A program made the translations under genes and the position numbers. Below, one piece after another: positions 40,752-50,063 of a DNA stretch of 51,276 bases. The first letter of the stretch is position 1. Each line of letters begins with the position of its first letter. Source of the DNA: Flavobacteriaceae bacterium TMED179 (GTDB lineage: Bacteria > Bacteroidota > Bacteroidia > Flavobacteriales > Flavobacteriaceae); the NCBI GenBank assembly GCA_002169865.1, contig NHIC01000008.1, positions 10,313-61,588 of the forward strand, read 5' to 3'. The notes below the pieces were generated by a model that worked only from the letters and a program-made list of their open reading frames with translations, did no database searches and had not been told where the DNA came from.

Positions 40752-41399
40752 ATGAAATCTATTACTATTAAAGGATCCAAAAGAGAAAACTTAGGCAAAG
40801 TCGCGACCAAAGCCTTACGTAATGCTGATAAAGTTCCCTGCGTACTTTATGGAGGCGAAAATCCACTTCATTTTTCCGCAAATGAGCTTGATTTCAGCAA
40901 ATTAGTTTACACCCCAAATGCCCATACCGTTGTTATTGATATCAATGGAAATCAAAAAATAAATGCCATTTTACAGGATATACAATTTCACCCTGTCTCT
41001 GACAAAATTCTTCATGTTGATTTTTATCAACTATCTGATGACAAAGAAGTAAATATGGAAATCCCTTTAGTCTTCGAAGGCTCTGCCCCAGGTGTAATGC
41101 TAGAAGGAGGAACCTTAATGGTCAACAAACGAAAACTTAAAGTGAGGGCATTGCCTATTAACTTACCAGATTCTATAACTGTTGATATATCAGAACTCAA
41201 ATTGGGAAATAAAATTTCTTCTGCCGATTTGGACAGTGAAGATTTCACCATTCTACACCCTGAAAACACAGTGGTCTGTAAGGTAAGAACCTCTAGGGCC
41301 TCTATGAGTCTTGAAGAAGAAGTAGAAGGAGAGGGAGAGGGGACTACTCTAGAAGGAGAAGCCTCTTCAGAGGGTGAAAGCAGTTCAGGAGAAGAATAA
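40752..41399 (+). CDS. rplY: 50S ribosomal protein L25/general stress protein Ctc with acidic tail
   Basis: This 215-residue protein has an N-terminal L25 domain (about 1-90: KGSKRENLGKVATKALRNADKVPCVLYGG, LQDIQFHPVSDKILHVDFYQ), which binds 5S rRNA, and a C-terminal TL5/CTC beta domain (IPLVFEGSAPGVMLEGGTL, LPDSITVDISELKLGNKI). The last about 30 residues are a low-complexity Glu/Gly/Ser tail (EGEGEGTTLEGEASSEGES). The long, CTC-type form is normal in Bacteroidetes. It follows prs by eight bases and precedes pth by 63 bases. Confidence 0.94.
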   Translation: MKSITIKGSKRENLGKVATKALRNADKVPCVLYGGENPLHFSANELDFSKLVYTPNAHTVVIDINGNQKINAILQDIQFHPVSDKILHVDFYQLSDDKEVNMEIPLVFEGSAPGVMLEGGTLMVNKRKLKVRALPINLPDSITVDISELKLGNKISSADLDSEDFTILHPENTVVCKVRTSRASMSLEEEVEGEGEGTTLEGEASSEGESSSGEE

Positions 41400-41462
41400 A
41401 CACTTTCTATCAATTATTAATAAAACATCTGTGATCTGAGATCCTTTTTTTAATTTTACAAG

Positions 41463-42089
41463 ATGATATTTAAGTGGCTTTTCAGTAAATCAAAACCCAT
41501 TGACATGAAAAAATTTTTGATTGTAGGTTTGGGTAATATTGGAGAAGAATACCTCAAAACCCGTCATAATATAGGTTTTGAAGTAATTGATTTTATGGCT
41601 GAAAAGTTTGAGGTAGAAATGACTGATTTCAAACTGGGTACAAAAGGAGCCTTTAATCAAACGGGTAAAAAAATCATTCTGCTTAAGCCTTCCACTTTTA
41701 TGAACCAAAGTGGTAAATCTGTCAGGTATTGGGCTTTGAAAGAAAATATAGCACTTGAAAATATTCTAATTATTACAGACGATATCCACCTACCCCTTAC
41801 ATTTTTTAGACTCAAAGCAAAGGGCAGTGATGGCGGGCACAATGGATTAAAGGACATTGAATCCCAACTAAACACACATAATTACCCCAGGCTGCGATTT
41901 GGTATTAAAAGTGAAGAAAAATCATTCAATCAAGTTGACTTTGTTTTAGGGAAATTCTCTGATACTGAAATGGTAAAAATAACCAAAGTTTTACCCCAAA
42001 GTATGGAAATAGTTCTTTCATTTGTACAAATGGGATTAGATAGAACAATGAATAATTTCAACATAAGGCTTCCTAAGGCGAAGTCCTAA
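41463..42089 (+). CDS. pth: Peptidyl-tRNA hydrolase
   Basis: This 208-residue enzyme releases peptides from dropped-off peptidyl-tRNA. Catalytic and binding residues are visible: N25 in GLGNIGEEY, H35 in KTRHNIGFEV, FMNQSG, and DDIHLP with SDGGHNGLKDI. The first 14 residues (MIFKWLFSKSKPID) form an extra lead as is seen in other Flavobacteriia; an internal ATG at 41505 (MKKFLIVGLGN) is an alternative start. The 3' end overlaps the converging lipoprotein gene by 17 bases. Confidence 0.95.
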   Translation: MIFKWLFSKSKPIDMKKFLIVGLGNIGEEYLKTRHNIGFEVIDFMAEKFEVEMTDFKLGTKGAFNQTGKKIILLKPSTFMNQSGKSVRYWALKENIALENILIITDDIHLPLTFFRLKAKGSDGGHNGLKDIESQLNTHNYPRLRFGIKSEEKSFNQVDFVLGKFSDTEMVKITKVLPQSMEIVLSFVQMGLDRTMNNFNIRLPKAKS

Positions 42090-42750
42090 ATACTCCAATT
42101 GGGGATTTGGAGACATTACCCTCTTCATCCTTGGTAGCCACCCTCCAATAATAATATTTATCTGGACTTAGAGTAGCAGAAACAGATACTGAAGCTAAGT
42201 TTTCGGCTACCAAACTTAATCCGTCAGGCTCGGTTCCCAAATATAAATCATAGCTTTCAATATCATTATCCAAGTCATCTGTTTCCCATCTCAGCGTTAA
42301 TTTTCCATCCACAAGACTCACTTGTGAATTATTCACTGGACTTATCAATTTAGCGGGATAAGGGAAGTTACTGCTCTTCGGTTGTCCCTCTAAATAAAAT
42401 GTCCAAACTTCACTTTTCGTAATTGTTTCTGACTGTTCTGATTTGGTATTTACCCACCAAGAATACTGTTTCCCACGTTCCAATATAATACTGGTAAACA
42501 AACGTATGGTCTCTTTTTTTTGATCGATATTTGTTAATATATCCCTAACTACCAACTCATACTCATCAGTATGTATGGCCTCTTGCCAACTAAAGTTAAC
42601 TTGGCTTCTTTGATCGCTAATTCTAACTGCTGTACTACAATTATCATTATTAAGAGGACCCATTAATACAGATGCCTCAGGATCAGGTATCGATTCTTTT
42701 TTACAAGATACCCCTATCAAAAAAAAGATAAATAAACACCTCACCATCAT
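42073..42750 (-). CDS. Lipoprotein with fibronectin type III-like repeats
   Basis: This 225-residue protein has a short lipoprotein signal (MMVRCLFIFFLIGVSC, Cys16). The mature part holds two FN3-like beta sandwiches: the first ends QYSWWVNTKSE...WTFYLEG, and the second contains LTLRWETDDLDNDIESYDLYLG and YYYWRVATKDEEGNVSKSPIGVF. No enzyme motif is seen. The start codon overlaps the stop of the upstream metalloprotease gene (ATGATG with TGA), so the two are translationally coupled and the lipoprotein may anchor or modulate the protease. This functional link is inferred. Confidence 0.78.
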   Translation of the reverse strand: MMVRCLFIFFLIGVSCKKESIPDPEASVLMGPLNNDNCSTAVRISDQRSQVNFSWQEAIHTDEYELVVRDILTNIDQKKETIRLFTSIILERGKQYSWWVNTKSEQSETITKSEVWTFYLEGQPKSSNFPYPAKLISPVNNSQVSLVDGKLTLRWETDDLDNDIESYDLYLGTEPDGLSLVAENLASVSVSATLSPDKYYYWRVATKDEEGNVSKSPIGVFRTSP

Positions 42751-45700
42751 CTCTTTAGAAGTTTAAAGTTTTCAATTCTATCTTCGGAAATTAGGCGAAT
42801 CAAATACACACCTGGGGGATAAAAGTCTACTGGAATTTGACAACTCCTGTCGAATTGGCTGAGCATAACTACTCTCCTACTGAGTAAATCACCCTGTAGG
42901 TTAAAAAATAATACCTCGACCTCAGGTCTTGTGCCACCTACCAAAATATATACGATTTCTGATGCTGGATTAGGATATATAATTGAATCCTCCGAAACAT
43001 ATATTTTTCGAACCAATTTCCCTTGGCATTCTAAATCTGTAGTGACCTCGAGAGTAGTCAATCCAGTCCCTAGCGAGAAACGGTGCTGTCCTGTTTTAAG
43101 TGAATAATCGTATCCATTGAGTCTAAGATTATAATTCTCTCCTCCTGACAAATCAACGGTTACCGATAAGTCTGTAGTGTTGAGTTGCGTGACCACATTG
43201 AGGGGATCGGGATCAAATAATTCTGTATTGTAACACCTTTTGAAATTCGGATCATCCGACGAAGTAATACAAATATTGTACTCCCCACTAGGTAAATTTG
43301 GAACTACAATGTCATTTTGGTTAGTAAATTGCTCTTCTCCTCTAAAACCACTGGGGCCAGTAACAAAAAGGGTATAATTAAAATGAGCATTTGCAGAGAC
43401 TGATATTGATCCATTATTTTTTCCTATACAAGAGGGGTCTGATTTACGCAAACTAAAATTATTAATGGAGTTGATGTCACATACATCTCCAACTCCATCT
43501 TCATCATAATCCATTTGATCTGAATTGGCATCCGTGGGACAATTGTCCAAAAGATCACTAATACCATCATTATCTGAATCTATAACCACCTGACCCCTGT
43601 AACAAACTGTAACTGAGAAAGCATCAATATAACCCACCAAATTGTCATCATAATTATCCTGTACCTCAAGTCTCCATCTTCCTTTGAGGTAATTCCCATT
43701 GAGTACTGATAAGTCTTCCAAAGGCCTGAAATTCCCAGTAAAAGGAGCTAACGCAAAAACAATCGGATTGGGAGACTCTTGATCAAATACAGTTTGCCTA
43801 TAATCATCTTGACTCCCCCCGATATTTTGCGATAACTTGATTCTATTGTTGTCAGGGGTGATAAGAAAAAGTGAAATATCTTGAATATAACTGTGATCTA
43901 TTGATAAATTTACATTAAAGTCTTGGATCACAACCTGATCAAAAATATCGAGGTTTACAAATGTTGATTTGGGCAATTCTCCGATTGCGTCCGAAATTTG
44001 GGTAGGCATTTCAGCAGCACTGTAGGTTCCACAATTAACTGTAAATGTTTTAAAAGTGCCTACTTCTGAATAGGACCCTTGACCACAGGAGTTGATTGGT
44101 TTTACCCTCCAAAAATATTGAGAATTAAAATCCAATCCAGCTATATCAGTAGATGTAGTAACTAAAGTTTCAGAATGAGTAAGTGTTGAAAATTGACTTG
44201 TTTTAGAAACTTCCAATCTGTACTCGTTTGCATTTTGGAGGGCGGACCATCTTAAATTTACAGTTCTCGTATACTCAACATTGAGATCGGTTGGTGTCTC
44301 CAACTGAACACCCGAAAAACTATCATCTCTGATTTTAACTTCTAAATTGATCGATTGGGTGAAGGACTGACCATTGGCACTTAGTGCCAAAACTAAGTCT
44401 TGAGTTGGTAAGTTTTGTAAACCCGAAATGGTTATCGTCTCTGATTGATTATCACTGGTCAATACTGAATCCGAAAACTGAGCGGTCAGAGAATCAGGTA
44501 GATCAATAAAATTCAAAGTAACAGTATCATTTGATTCCGAAAAAGTTTCGTAATCAAAATTAAAAGTAACCTCATTTTGACAAGCTTCCTTAAGAAAACC
44601 GTTAAAACTAAGTACAAAGGGAGACGGGATAATTTGAATATCTTGAGAATTCAGCGCAAAGTATATGGAATTATCGGGGATAATTTTAATCCTAACCTGA
44701 TCAGAGCTAATGCCACCTGGGACGGTGATATCCTCCTGTCCATCGTTCGGCGTAGAGGAGAGTAAAGTCTTTCCAAAAGTATTACCGCCATCCGTTGATA
44801 ATAAAATGGACACAAATTTTGTGTTGATAGGAGCTTGGTCGGTTAGTGCCACTTCCCAAGAAATTGTTTGCCTAGAACCCGCTTGCCAAATGATTCCTTC
44901 TTTATTTTGGGAACTCATTTCAAAGGGCCCAGCATCAGAAACAATCTTAAGTAATTTAATATCAGAAGACATTCTCCCTTTTTGCCCAGCCGATGCAGGA
45001 TATCGATCTCGAGCTGAAACTGCCCAAGTCATAGTTCTATCCACCATAGAAACCGTTTCCCAACGACTCCCAGTAGCAGGATTTTCTTGTGTCAAACTTC
45101 CTTTCAATACCGCTTCCATTTCAGGTATCGTTCTTGTTGGTTTAATAGATGGTGGAAGCGATCTCGCCTGAGCACCCAGATGATTATAAGGTCCAAAATT
45201 AGAAGCGTCCACTTGACCAGAATCCAACTGTTCCCAACAATAGTACAATACATCACCATCTGGATCAAATCCTGTTGCCTTCAACTCATAAGCTGTTCCT
45301 ATGGGTAAGGTAAAATCCTCCCCTGCTGAGGTAATGGGTATTTGATTTTCATTGACTTCAGTGGCGTAACAACTTTGTGATCCAAGGTATTCATTAATGT
45401 TTTGAATACTGTGATAATGAAAATATGGATCGCTGTGAAGCTGAACATTATCATTACCCACAATTCCTGCATACCCCATGATTGTCGATCCACTTCCTGG
45501 TTCTGAACTCACGTCTTCAAATTCATTGGTATGAGAAAAAGTATGATAAGCACCAAACTGATGCCCCATTTCATGGGTTACATAATCAATATCAAAATGA
45601 TCATTTAAAAAAGGCTCATCGGGACGGCCTTGAAAAGGGTGAGCGCTAAATGCACCTCCTTTTAATCCTGCTCTACATGCGCTTCCAACTGTACCCGCAT

Positions 45701-46628
45701 TACCATTTCCCCCATCTCGGGCATAGGCAAACAGATGACCTATGTCATAATTTTCTGAACCAAAAATTTCGTCGATGGTTTCTTGTGCCTGAGAAACTAA
45801 ATCGGTGGTGTAAGGGTCATTATCAACATTGGGAAAAACTAAATCAATCCCTGAAACCAACTCCAAATGTATACCCAGCTCCGATTCGAAAATTTCGTTG
45901 ACCCTGTTTATAGTGCTGATAACCGTGGCATAAGCATCCTCCTGATTGGTGCCATTGCTAGCATCATTATCTCCCCAAAAAGAAGTATAACCTCCAGTTG
46001 TGGATATGGCCAACCTAAAACTTCTTATCTCTGCTGAATTTGAAGTCCTAAAATACTTTTGACTAATACTCGTCAAATTTTGATCCTTCCAGTTGTCTCC
46101 TAACAAGGTACTACAATTGAAACCTCCCAGACCTCTTTCTACCGATCTATAATAGGAAATATAACGACAGTTTTCATCTCTTACAGGCTGTAAAAACCTA
46201 CTTTCTCCATTAGGATAACGGATCCATGCGTTGATACCCATTGGTGTATAAGAAAGTCTAATTTTAACTTCTGGGCGATCTCTACTTTTACCTGCATAAG
46301 TTCTTATTTTGGGGTATTTTAATTGAAGATCGGAAGACAGAACCTCTACTTTTTTGAGCTCAAAAACCTCCTCTTCTCCAAACTCGTTCGGCAATACCAT
46401 CTCAACACGATCTGACGCTCTCTTGGACTTTATCGTTGTTTGGCTTTTAAAATAATTTTTAAATCCCTGAGTATCTAATTCCAAGTAATAACTCATTTTC
46501 GGATCAGAAACGGGCAAATAACTTAAGGGAACATCCGAATCTAAAGACCAAAATTGCTGTGCATTTAGACCTCCAAAGGAAATAAAAAGGTAAAATAATC
46601 CAAAAAGGCAAGAATTATATATCGTCAA
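42747..46628 (-). CDS. Large secreted metalloprotease (reprolysin-like) with FN3, P domain, TSP3 repeats and T9SS sorting domain
   Basis: This 1293-residue protein has a signal peptide (cut about residue 24, GGLNAQ), a propeptide-like region, and a zinc metalloprotease domain with HEMGHQFGAYH at 352-362 (HExxHxxGxxH; metzincin, M12B-like). Then follow beta domains, an FN3 repeat (about 770-860, ANEYRLEVSKTSQF...FWRVKPIN), a proprotein-convertase P domain (about 865-1005), calcium-binding thrombospondin type 3 repeats (about 1017-1051, DSDNDGISDLLDNCPTDA) and a type A T9SS C-terminal domain (YPNPASEIVYIL from 1218). It should be exported by Sec and then by T9SS to the surface or medium, degrading proteins. 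Length and order match known flavobacterial proteases. It is translationally coupled to the following lipoprotein gene. Confidence 0.92.
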   Translation of the reverse strand: MTIYNSCLFGLFYLFISFGGLNAQQFWSLDSDVPLSYLPVSDPKMSYYLELDTQGFKNYFKSQTTIKSKRASDRVEMVLPNEFGEEEVFELKKVEVLSSDLQLKYPKIRTYAGKSRDRPEVKIRLSYTPMGINAWIRYPNGESRFLQPVRDENCRYISYYRSVERGLGGFNCSTLLGDNWKDQNLTSISQKYFRTSNSAEIRSFRLAISTTGGYTSFWGDNDASNGTNQEDAYATVISTINRVNEIFESELGIHLELVSGIDLVFPNVDNDPYTTDLVSQAQETIDEIFGSENYDIGHLFAYARDGGNGNAGTVGSACRAGLKGGAFSAHPFQGRPDEPFLNDHFDIDYVTHEMGHQFGAYHTFSHTNEFEDVSSEPGSGSTIMGYAGIVGNDNVQLHSDPYFHYHSIQNINEYLGSQSCYATEVNENQIPITSAGEDFTLPIGTAYELKATGFDPDGDVLYYCWEQLDSGQVDASNFGPYNHLGAQARSLPPSIKPTRTIPEMEAVLKGSLTQENPATGSRWETVSMVDRTMTWAVSARDRYPASAGQKGRMSSDIKLLKIVSDAGPFEMSSQNKEGIIWQAGSRQTISWEVALTDQAPINTKFVSILLSTDGGNTFGKTLLSSTPNDGQEDITVPGGISSDQVRIKIIPDNSIYFALNSQDIQIIPSPFVLSFNGFLKEACQNEVTFNFDYETFSESNDTVTLNFIDLPDSLTAQFSDSVLTSDNQSETITISGLQNLPTQDLVLALSANGQSFTQSINLEVKIRDDSFSGVQLETPTDLNVEYTRTVNLRWSALQNANEYRLEVSKTSQFSTLTHSETLVTTSTDIAGLDFNSQYFWRVKPINSCGQGSYSEVGTFKTFTVNCGTYSAAEMPTQISDAIGELPKSTFVNLDIFDQVVIQDFNVNLSIDHSYIQDISLFLITPDNNRIKLSQNIGGSQDDYRQTVFDQESPNPIVFALAPFTGNFRPLEDLSVLNGNYLKGRWRLEVQDNYDDNLVGYIDAFSVTVCYRGQVVIDSDNDGISDLLDNCPTDANSDQMDYDEDGVGDVCDINSINNFSLRKSDPSCIGKNNGSISVSANAHFNYTLFVTGPSGFRGEEQFTNQNDIVVPNLPSGEYNICITSSDDPNFKRCYNTELFDPDPLNVVTQLNTTDLSVTVDLSGGENYNLRLNGYDYSLKTGQHRFSLGTGLTTLEVTTDLECQGKLVRKIYVSEDSIIYPNPASEIVYILVGGTRPEVEVLFFNLQGDLLSRRVVMLSQFDRSCQIPVDFYPPGVYLIRLISEDRIENFKLLKR

Positions 46629-46689
46629 TTCTGGTTGTTAATTTTCTTTAATTTAAAAAAACAATATTAATGGTGAAATATTTTCGGTG

Positions 46690-46697
46690 TACTTTTG
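46690..46697 (+). promoter_or_regulatory. -7 box of ribF (TACTTTTG)
   Basis: TACTTTTG matches TAnnTTTG and lies 19 bases before the ATG at 46717. A clear -33 TTG is not visible. Confidence 0.6.
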
Positions 46698-46716
46698 AAA
46701 AATATCATAATTTTCA

Positions 46717-47649
46717 ATGGAGGTCATCCATAATATTTCCAATTACCAACCCCAAAAAGCTGGAATTCTTACCATTGGGACCTTTGATGGTGTTCACATT
46801 GGCCACCAAAAAATAATCAGTAATCTGGTAGCCACAGCTAAGAAAGAAGATTTATGTGGCATAGTACTAACTTTTTTTCCTCATCCGAGAATAGTTTTAC
46901 AAAAAGATAATCAAATGAAATTGATTGATACTTTAGAGGAAAAGAGAAAAATAATTGAATCATTAGGAGTAGAAGTACTTATAATCCAGCCCTTTACCCT
47001 TCATTTTTCTAGAATGACCGCTATAGAATACACTAGAGATATTTTGGTCAACAGTCTTAATATATCTAGACTAATCATTGGCTACGACCACCGATTTGGG
47101 AGAAATCGAAAGGCAACAGTCCAAGACCTTAAGGAATTTGGTGAGCAGTATAAATTTACAGTTGAAGAAATTCCAGCTCAAGATATTGAGTCCATAGCAA
47201 TAAGCTCTACAAAAGTGAGAAATGCAATTATCTCTGGTGAAATGAAAAAGGCAAATCAATTTTTAGGAAGACCTTTTTCTGTTAGTGGCAAAATTATCAA
47301 AGGAGACGAAATCGGTCGAAAAATAGGCTATCCCACTGCCAATTTAGAAATTGAAGAGGATTACAAACTACAGCCTCAAAACGGTGTTTATCTTATTCAA
47401 TGTCACTGGGATAATCAGAAATATTTTGGAATGATGAATGTTGGTAAACGCCCTACTGTGTCTGGAAAGAAAAACCAAATCGAGACTTATTTTTTTAATT
47501 TTGAGGGCGACTTATACGGAAAAAAATTAAAGATCGACCTACTGGAAAAAATTAGAGATGAAAAAAAATATAAGTCTCTTGAGATTCTTAGGAATCAGCT
47601 TGGAATTGATAAAAATAGTTGTCAAAAATTAATCCCAAAATACAGCTGA
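46717..47649 (+). CDS. ribF: Bifunctional riboflavin kinase/FAD synthetase
   Basis: This 310-residue enzyme makes FMN and then FAD from riboflavin. The N-terminal FAD synthetase domain has the nucleotidyltransferase motif GTFDGVHIGHQ (21-31), FFPHPR and ISSTKVRNAI. The C-terminal flavokinase domain has GRKIGYPTANLEI (about 204-216), NGVYLI and GMMNVGKRPTV, with a late FDLYG-like FEGDLYGKKLKI. The length fits. It has its own -7 box and is followed by serS 52 bases later. Confidence 0.96.
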   Translation: MEVIHNISNYQPQKAGILTIGTFDGVHIGHQKIISNLVATAKKEDLCGIVLTFFPHPRIVLQKDNQMKLIDTLEEKRKIIESLGVEVLIIQPFTLHFSRMTAIEYTRDILVNSLNISRLIIGYDHRFGRNRKATVQDLKEFGEQYKFTVEEIPAQDIESIAISSTKVRNAIISGEMKKANQFLGRPFSVSGKIIKGDEIGRKIGYPTANLEIEEDYKLQPQNGVYLIQCHWDNQKYFGMMNVGKRPTVSGKKNQIETYFFNFEGDLYGKKLKIDLLEKIRDEKKYKSLEILRNQLGIDKNSCQKLIPKYS

Positions 47650-47675
47650 ATTCTAGTTTATCGATTGGTTTCTTC

Positions 47676-47683
47676 TACCTTTG
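47676..47683 (+). promoter_or_regulatory. -7 box of serS (TACCTTTG)
   Basis: TACCTTTG is an exact Bacteroidetes -7 box. The ATG at 47702 follows by 18 bases, which supports that codon and not the TTG at 47681 lying within the box. Confidence 0.65.
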
Positions 47684-47701
47684 CATCGAAAAAATATTCA
47701 A

Positions 47702-48973
47702 ATGTTACCGCTTGCGTACCTTAGAAAACATTCGGAGAAAGTCAAGAAAGGGTTGAGGAAAAGAAATTTTCCTCAACCAGAATTGATAGATCAATTACTT
47801 GAAACAGATAGGAAAAGAAGATCACTTCAAAGTCAATTAGACGAAAAGCTTTCCAATAGTAACCAGATTACCAAAGAAATTGGAGGGTTATTCAAATCAG
47901 GGCAAGCAGAAAAAGCCAATGAGCTAAAAACACTAACAGTCGATCTCAAAGCACAAAGTAAAGAGCTTCAAGAAAAACTCCAAAAAGCTGAAGGAGAACT
48001 CTTGTCCATTAGAACACAAATTCCCAATATACCCGACGAAAGTGTTCCATCTGGAATCACCGAGGATGACAATGAAGAAGTTTTTAGCGCTGGCCGTATT
48101 CCTGTATTAGGATACGACGCCCTTCCCCATTGGGAACTTGCCTCAAAGTATGGTCTGATCGACTTTGACCTCGGAAGCAAGATTACTGGTGCTGGTTTTC
48201 CCGTTTATAAGGACAAAGGAGCCAAGCTTCAAAGGGCACTTATTCAATATTTTTTGGATAAAAACACAGCTGCTGGTTATAGAGAGTTTCAAGTCCCCCA
48301 TATGGTGAATGAAGACTCAGGATTTGGAACAGGACAATTGCCCGATAAGGATGGGCAGATGTATCATGCTCAGGAAGACAATTTATATCTTATTCCAACT
48401 GCCGAAGTTCCTTTGACCAACCTGTTTAGAAACCAACTCCTGGACGCCAAGGACTTACCTATTTGCCTAACAAGCTATACCCCCTGTTTTCGTCGTGAGG
48501 CAGGAAGCTATGGAGCCAATGTGAGGGGTCTGAACCGACTGCATCAATTCGATAAAGTTGAAATTGTTCGAATTGAAAAACCTCAAAATTCGAGAGCAGC
48601 ATTAGATAAAATGATAGAGCACGTTAAAACCATTTTAGAAGAATTGAGGCTCCCTTATCGGATACTTAAACTCTGTGGAGGAGACTTGGGTTTTACCTCA
48701 GCTTTGACCTTCGATTTTGAGGTTTACTCCACCGCTCAGAAAAGATGGTTGGAAATTAGCTCTGTTTCCACTTTCAATAGCTTTCAATCCGAACGACTCC
48801 AACTGCGATACAAGGACAAAAATGGAAGAAAACAGGCTGTTCATACCCTAAATGGAAGTTCACTCGCCCTACCAAGAGTTGTCGCAGGATTACTCGAAAA
48901 CTGTCAATCCCCAAAAGGCATTTGCATCCCTAAAGTATTAATTCCTTACACTGGTTTTGAATTAATAAACTAA
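47702..48973 (+). CDS. serS: Seryl-tRNA synthetase
   Basis: This 423-residue class II synthetase charges tRNA-Ser. An N-terminal coiled-coil arm (about 30-100) is followed by the catalytic core: motif 1-like NTAAGYREFQVPHMV, the TxE loop IPTAEVPLTNLF, motif 2 SYTPCFRREAGSYG, and motif 3 LNGSSLALPRVVAGLLEN. I chose ATG 47702 (MLPLAYLRKHSEKV), which fits the family start. The DUF4286 gene follows after three bases, so serS, DUF4286, rsmA and mgtE form a probable operon. Confidence 0.96.
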   Translation: MLPLAYLRKHSEKVKKGLRKRNFPQPELIDQLLETDRKRRSLQSQLDEKLSNSNQITKEIGGLFKSGQAEKANELKTLTVDLKAQSKELQEKLQKAEGELLSIRTQIPNIPDESVPSGITEDDNEEVFSAGRIPVLGYDALPHWELASKYGLIDFDLGSKITGAGFPVYKDKGAKLQRALIQYFLDKNTAAGYREFQVPHMVNEDSGFGTGQLPDKDGQMYHAQEDNLYLIPTAEVPLTNLFRNQLLDAKDLPICLTSYTPCFRREAGSYGANVRGLNRLHQFDKVEIVRIEKPQNSRAALDKMIEHVKTILEELRLPYRILKLCGGDLGFTSALTFDFEVYSTAQKRWLEISSVSTFNSFQSERLQLRYKDKNGRKQAVHTLNGSSLALPRVVAGLLENCQSPKGICIPKVLIPYTGFELIN

Positions 48974-48976
48974 TCA

Positions 48977-49246
48977 ATGGTAGTATACAATGTCACTTGT
49001 AATTTGGAGCTAGAAGTCGAAAAAAAATGGTCGGAGGGGATTGATGAAAAACTATACGTTTTGTTAAAACATGAAAAGATTATCGCTCCCTCAAGTCTAA
49101 AATTAAATTTATCAGTACCCCCTAAAAGATCAATTTATGCCCTTGATTACAATATCTTGGATCAAAATGTGGTTGAACAATTCATTTATAATGTAGACAA
49201 GATTATAAAAGAAAAAACAGTAAAGAATTTGGTGAAGCAGTTCTAA
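48977..49246 (+). CDS. DUF4286 family protein
   Basis: This 89-residue protein of unknown function matches by eye the small DUF4286 proteins that are regularly next to serS or rsmA in Bacteroidetes: MVVYNVTCNLELEVEKKWSE (family VYNVTxNid..), a middle beta segment, and a short helical end. It is not membrane-bound. It starts three bases after the serS stop codon and ends 37 bases before rsmA. The match is weaker than for its neighbours. Confidence 0.75.
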   Translation: MVVYNVTCNLELEVEKKWSEGIDEKLYVLLKHEKIIAPSSLKLNLSVPPKRSIYALDYNILDQNVVEQFIYNVDKIIKEKTVKNLVKQF

Positions 49247-49283
49247 ATTTCAGCAGTCAGCTCGAAATCATGAAAGAATACAA

Positions 49284-50063
49284 ATGAAAGCCGTATATCC
49301 AAAAAAAAAATTGGGACAACATTTTTTGAATGATTTGAACATAGCAAAAAAAATTGCTTATACACTTCAAAATCACAGAGGGGAAAATGCGCTTGAAATC
49401 GGACCTGGAATGGGCGTACTGACACAGTACCTGATTCCTCAAGTAGAAAATCTTAAACTGGTTGAAATCGACACCGAGTCTGTCGCCTACCTAAACCAAA
49501 AATATCCCGAGATGCAAGAGCACATTCTATGTGAGGATTTTCTTAAAATGGATTTATCAGCCGTTTTTAATAAACAACCCTTCGCCATTATTGGTAACTT
49601 CCCCTACAACATCTCCAGTCAGATTGTATTTAAAGCGATTAAATATCGCGAGTATATTCCATTTTTTTGCGGATTGTTTCAAAAGGAAATGGCGCAGAGA
49701 ATCTGTGAAAAATCTGGTTCAAAAACTTATGGTATTATCTCTGTTCTTTGTCAAACCTATTTCCATACAAAATACCATTTCAATGTTTCTCCTGCAATAT
49801 TTTCCCCCCCTCCAAAGGTAGACTCGGGGTTACTTTCATTAAAAAGAAGAGAGGATCTAACTATTGATTTTGATCAAAAACTATTCTTTATAGTTGTCAA
49901 AACATCATTTCAGCAACGCCGAAAAACCTTAAGAAACAGCCTTAAAACACTTAATATCCCTAAAATTATTTTAGAAGATAGTATCTTTGACCTGCGACCA
50001 GAAAAATTATCTGCTACGCAATTCATTGAACTGACTAAAAAAGTGGGGAATGCCAAAATTTGA
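49284..50063 (+). CDS. rsmA: 16S rRNA (adenine1518-N6/adenine1519-N6)-dimethyltransferase RsmA (KsgA)
   Basis: This 259-residue enzyme dimethylates two adenines at the 3' end of 16S rRNA. Motifs: KKKLGQHFLND (start), SAM-binding ALEIGPGMGVLT (about 36-47), ILCEDFLKMDL, and the catalytic NFPYNIS (105-111); late FSPPPKVDSG. The size is normal. Its last 14 bases overlap the start of mgtE in another frame. Confidence 0.95.
   Translation: MKAVYPKKKLGQHFLNDLNIAKKIAYTLQNHRGENALEIGPGMGVLTQYLIPQVENLKLVEIDTESVAYLNQKYPEMQEHILCEDFLKMDLSAVFNKQPFAIIGNFPYNISSQIVFKAIKYREYIPFFCGLFQKEMAQRICEKSGSKTYGIISVLCQTYFHTKYHFNVSPAIFSPPPKVDSGLLSLKRREDLTIDFDQKLFFIVVKTSFQQRRKTLRNSLKTLNIPKIILEDSIFDLRPEKLSATQFIELTKKVGNAKI

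Noticed and set aside
41431..41451. GATCT-G-AGATC followed by seven T, after rplY
   Set aside because: The stem is too short with a one-base centre to be a stable terminator, and rplY-pth is probably one transcript.
44577..45901. Several plus-strand frames inside the metalloprotease gene
   Set aside because: They are shadows of the 1293-residue protease, whose domains are all recognisable.
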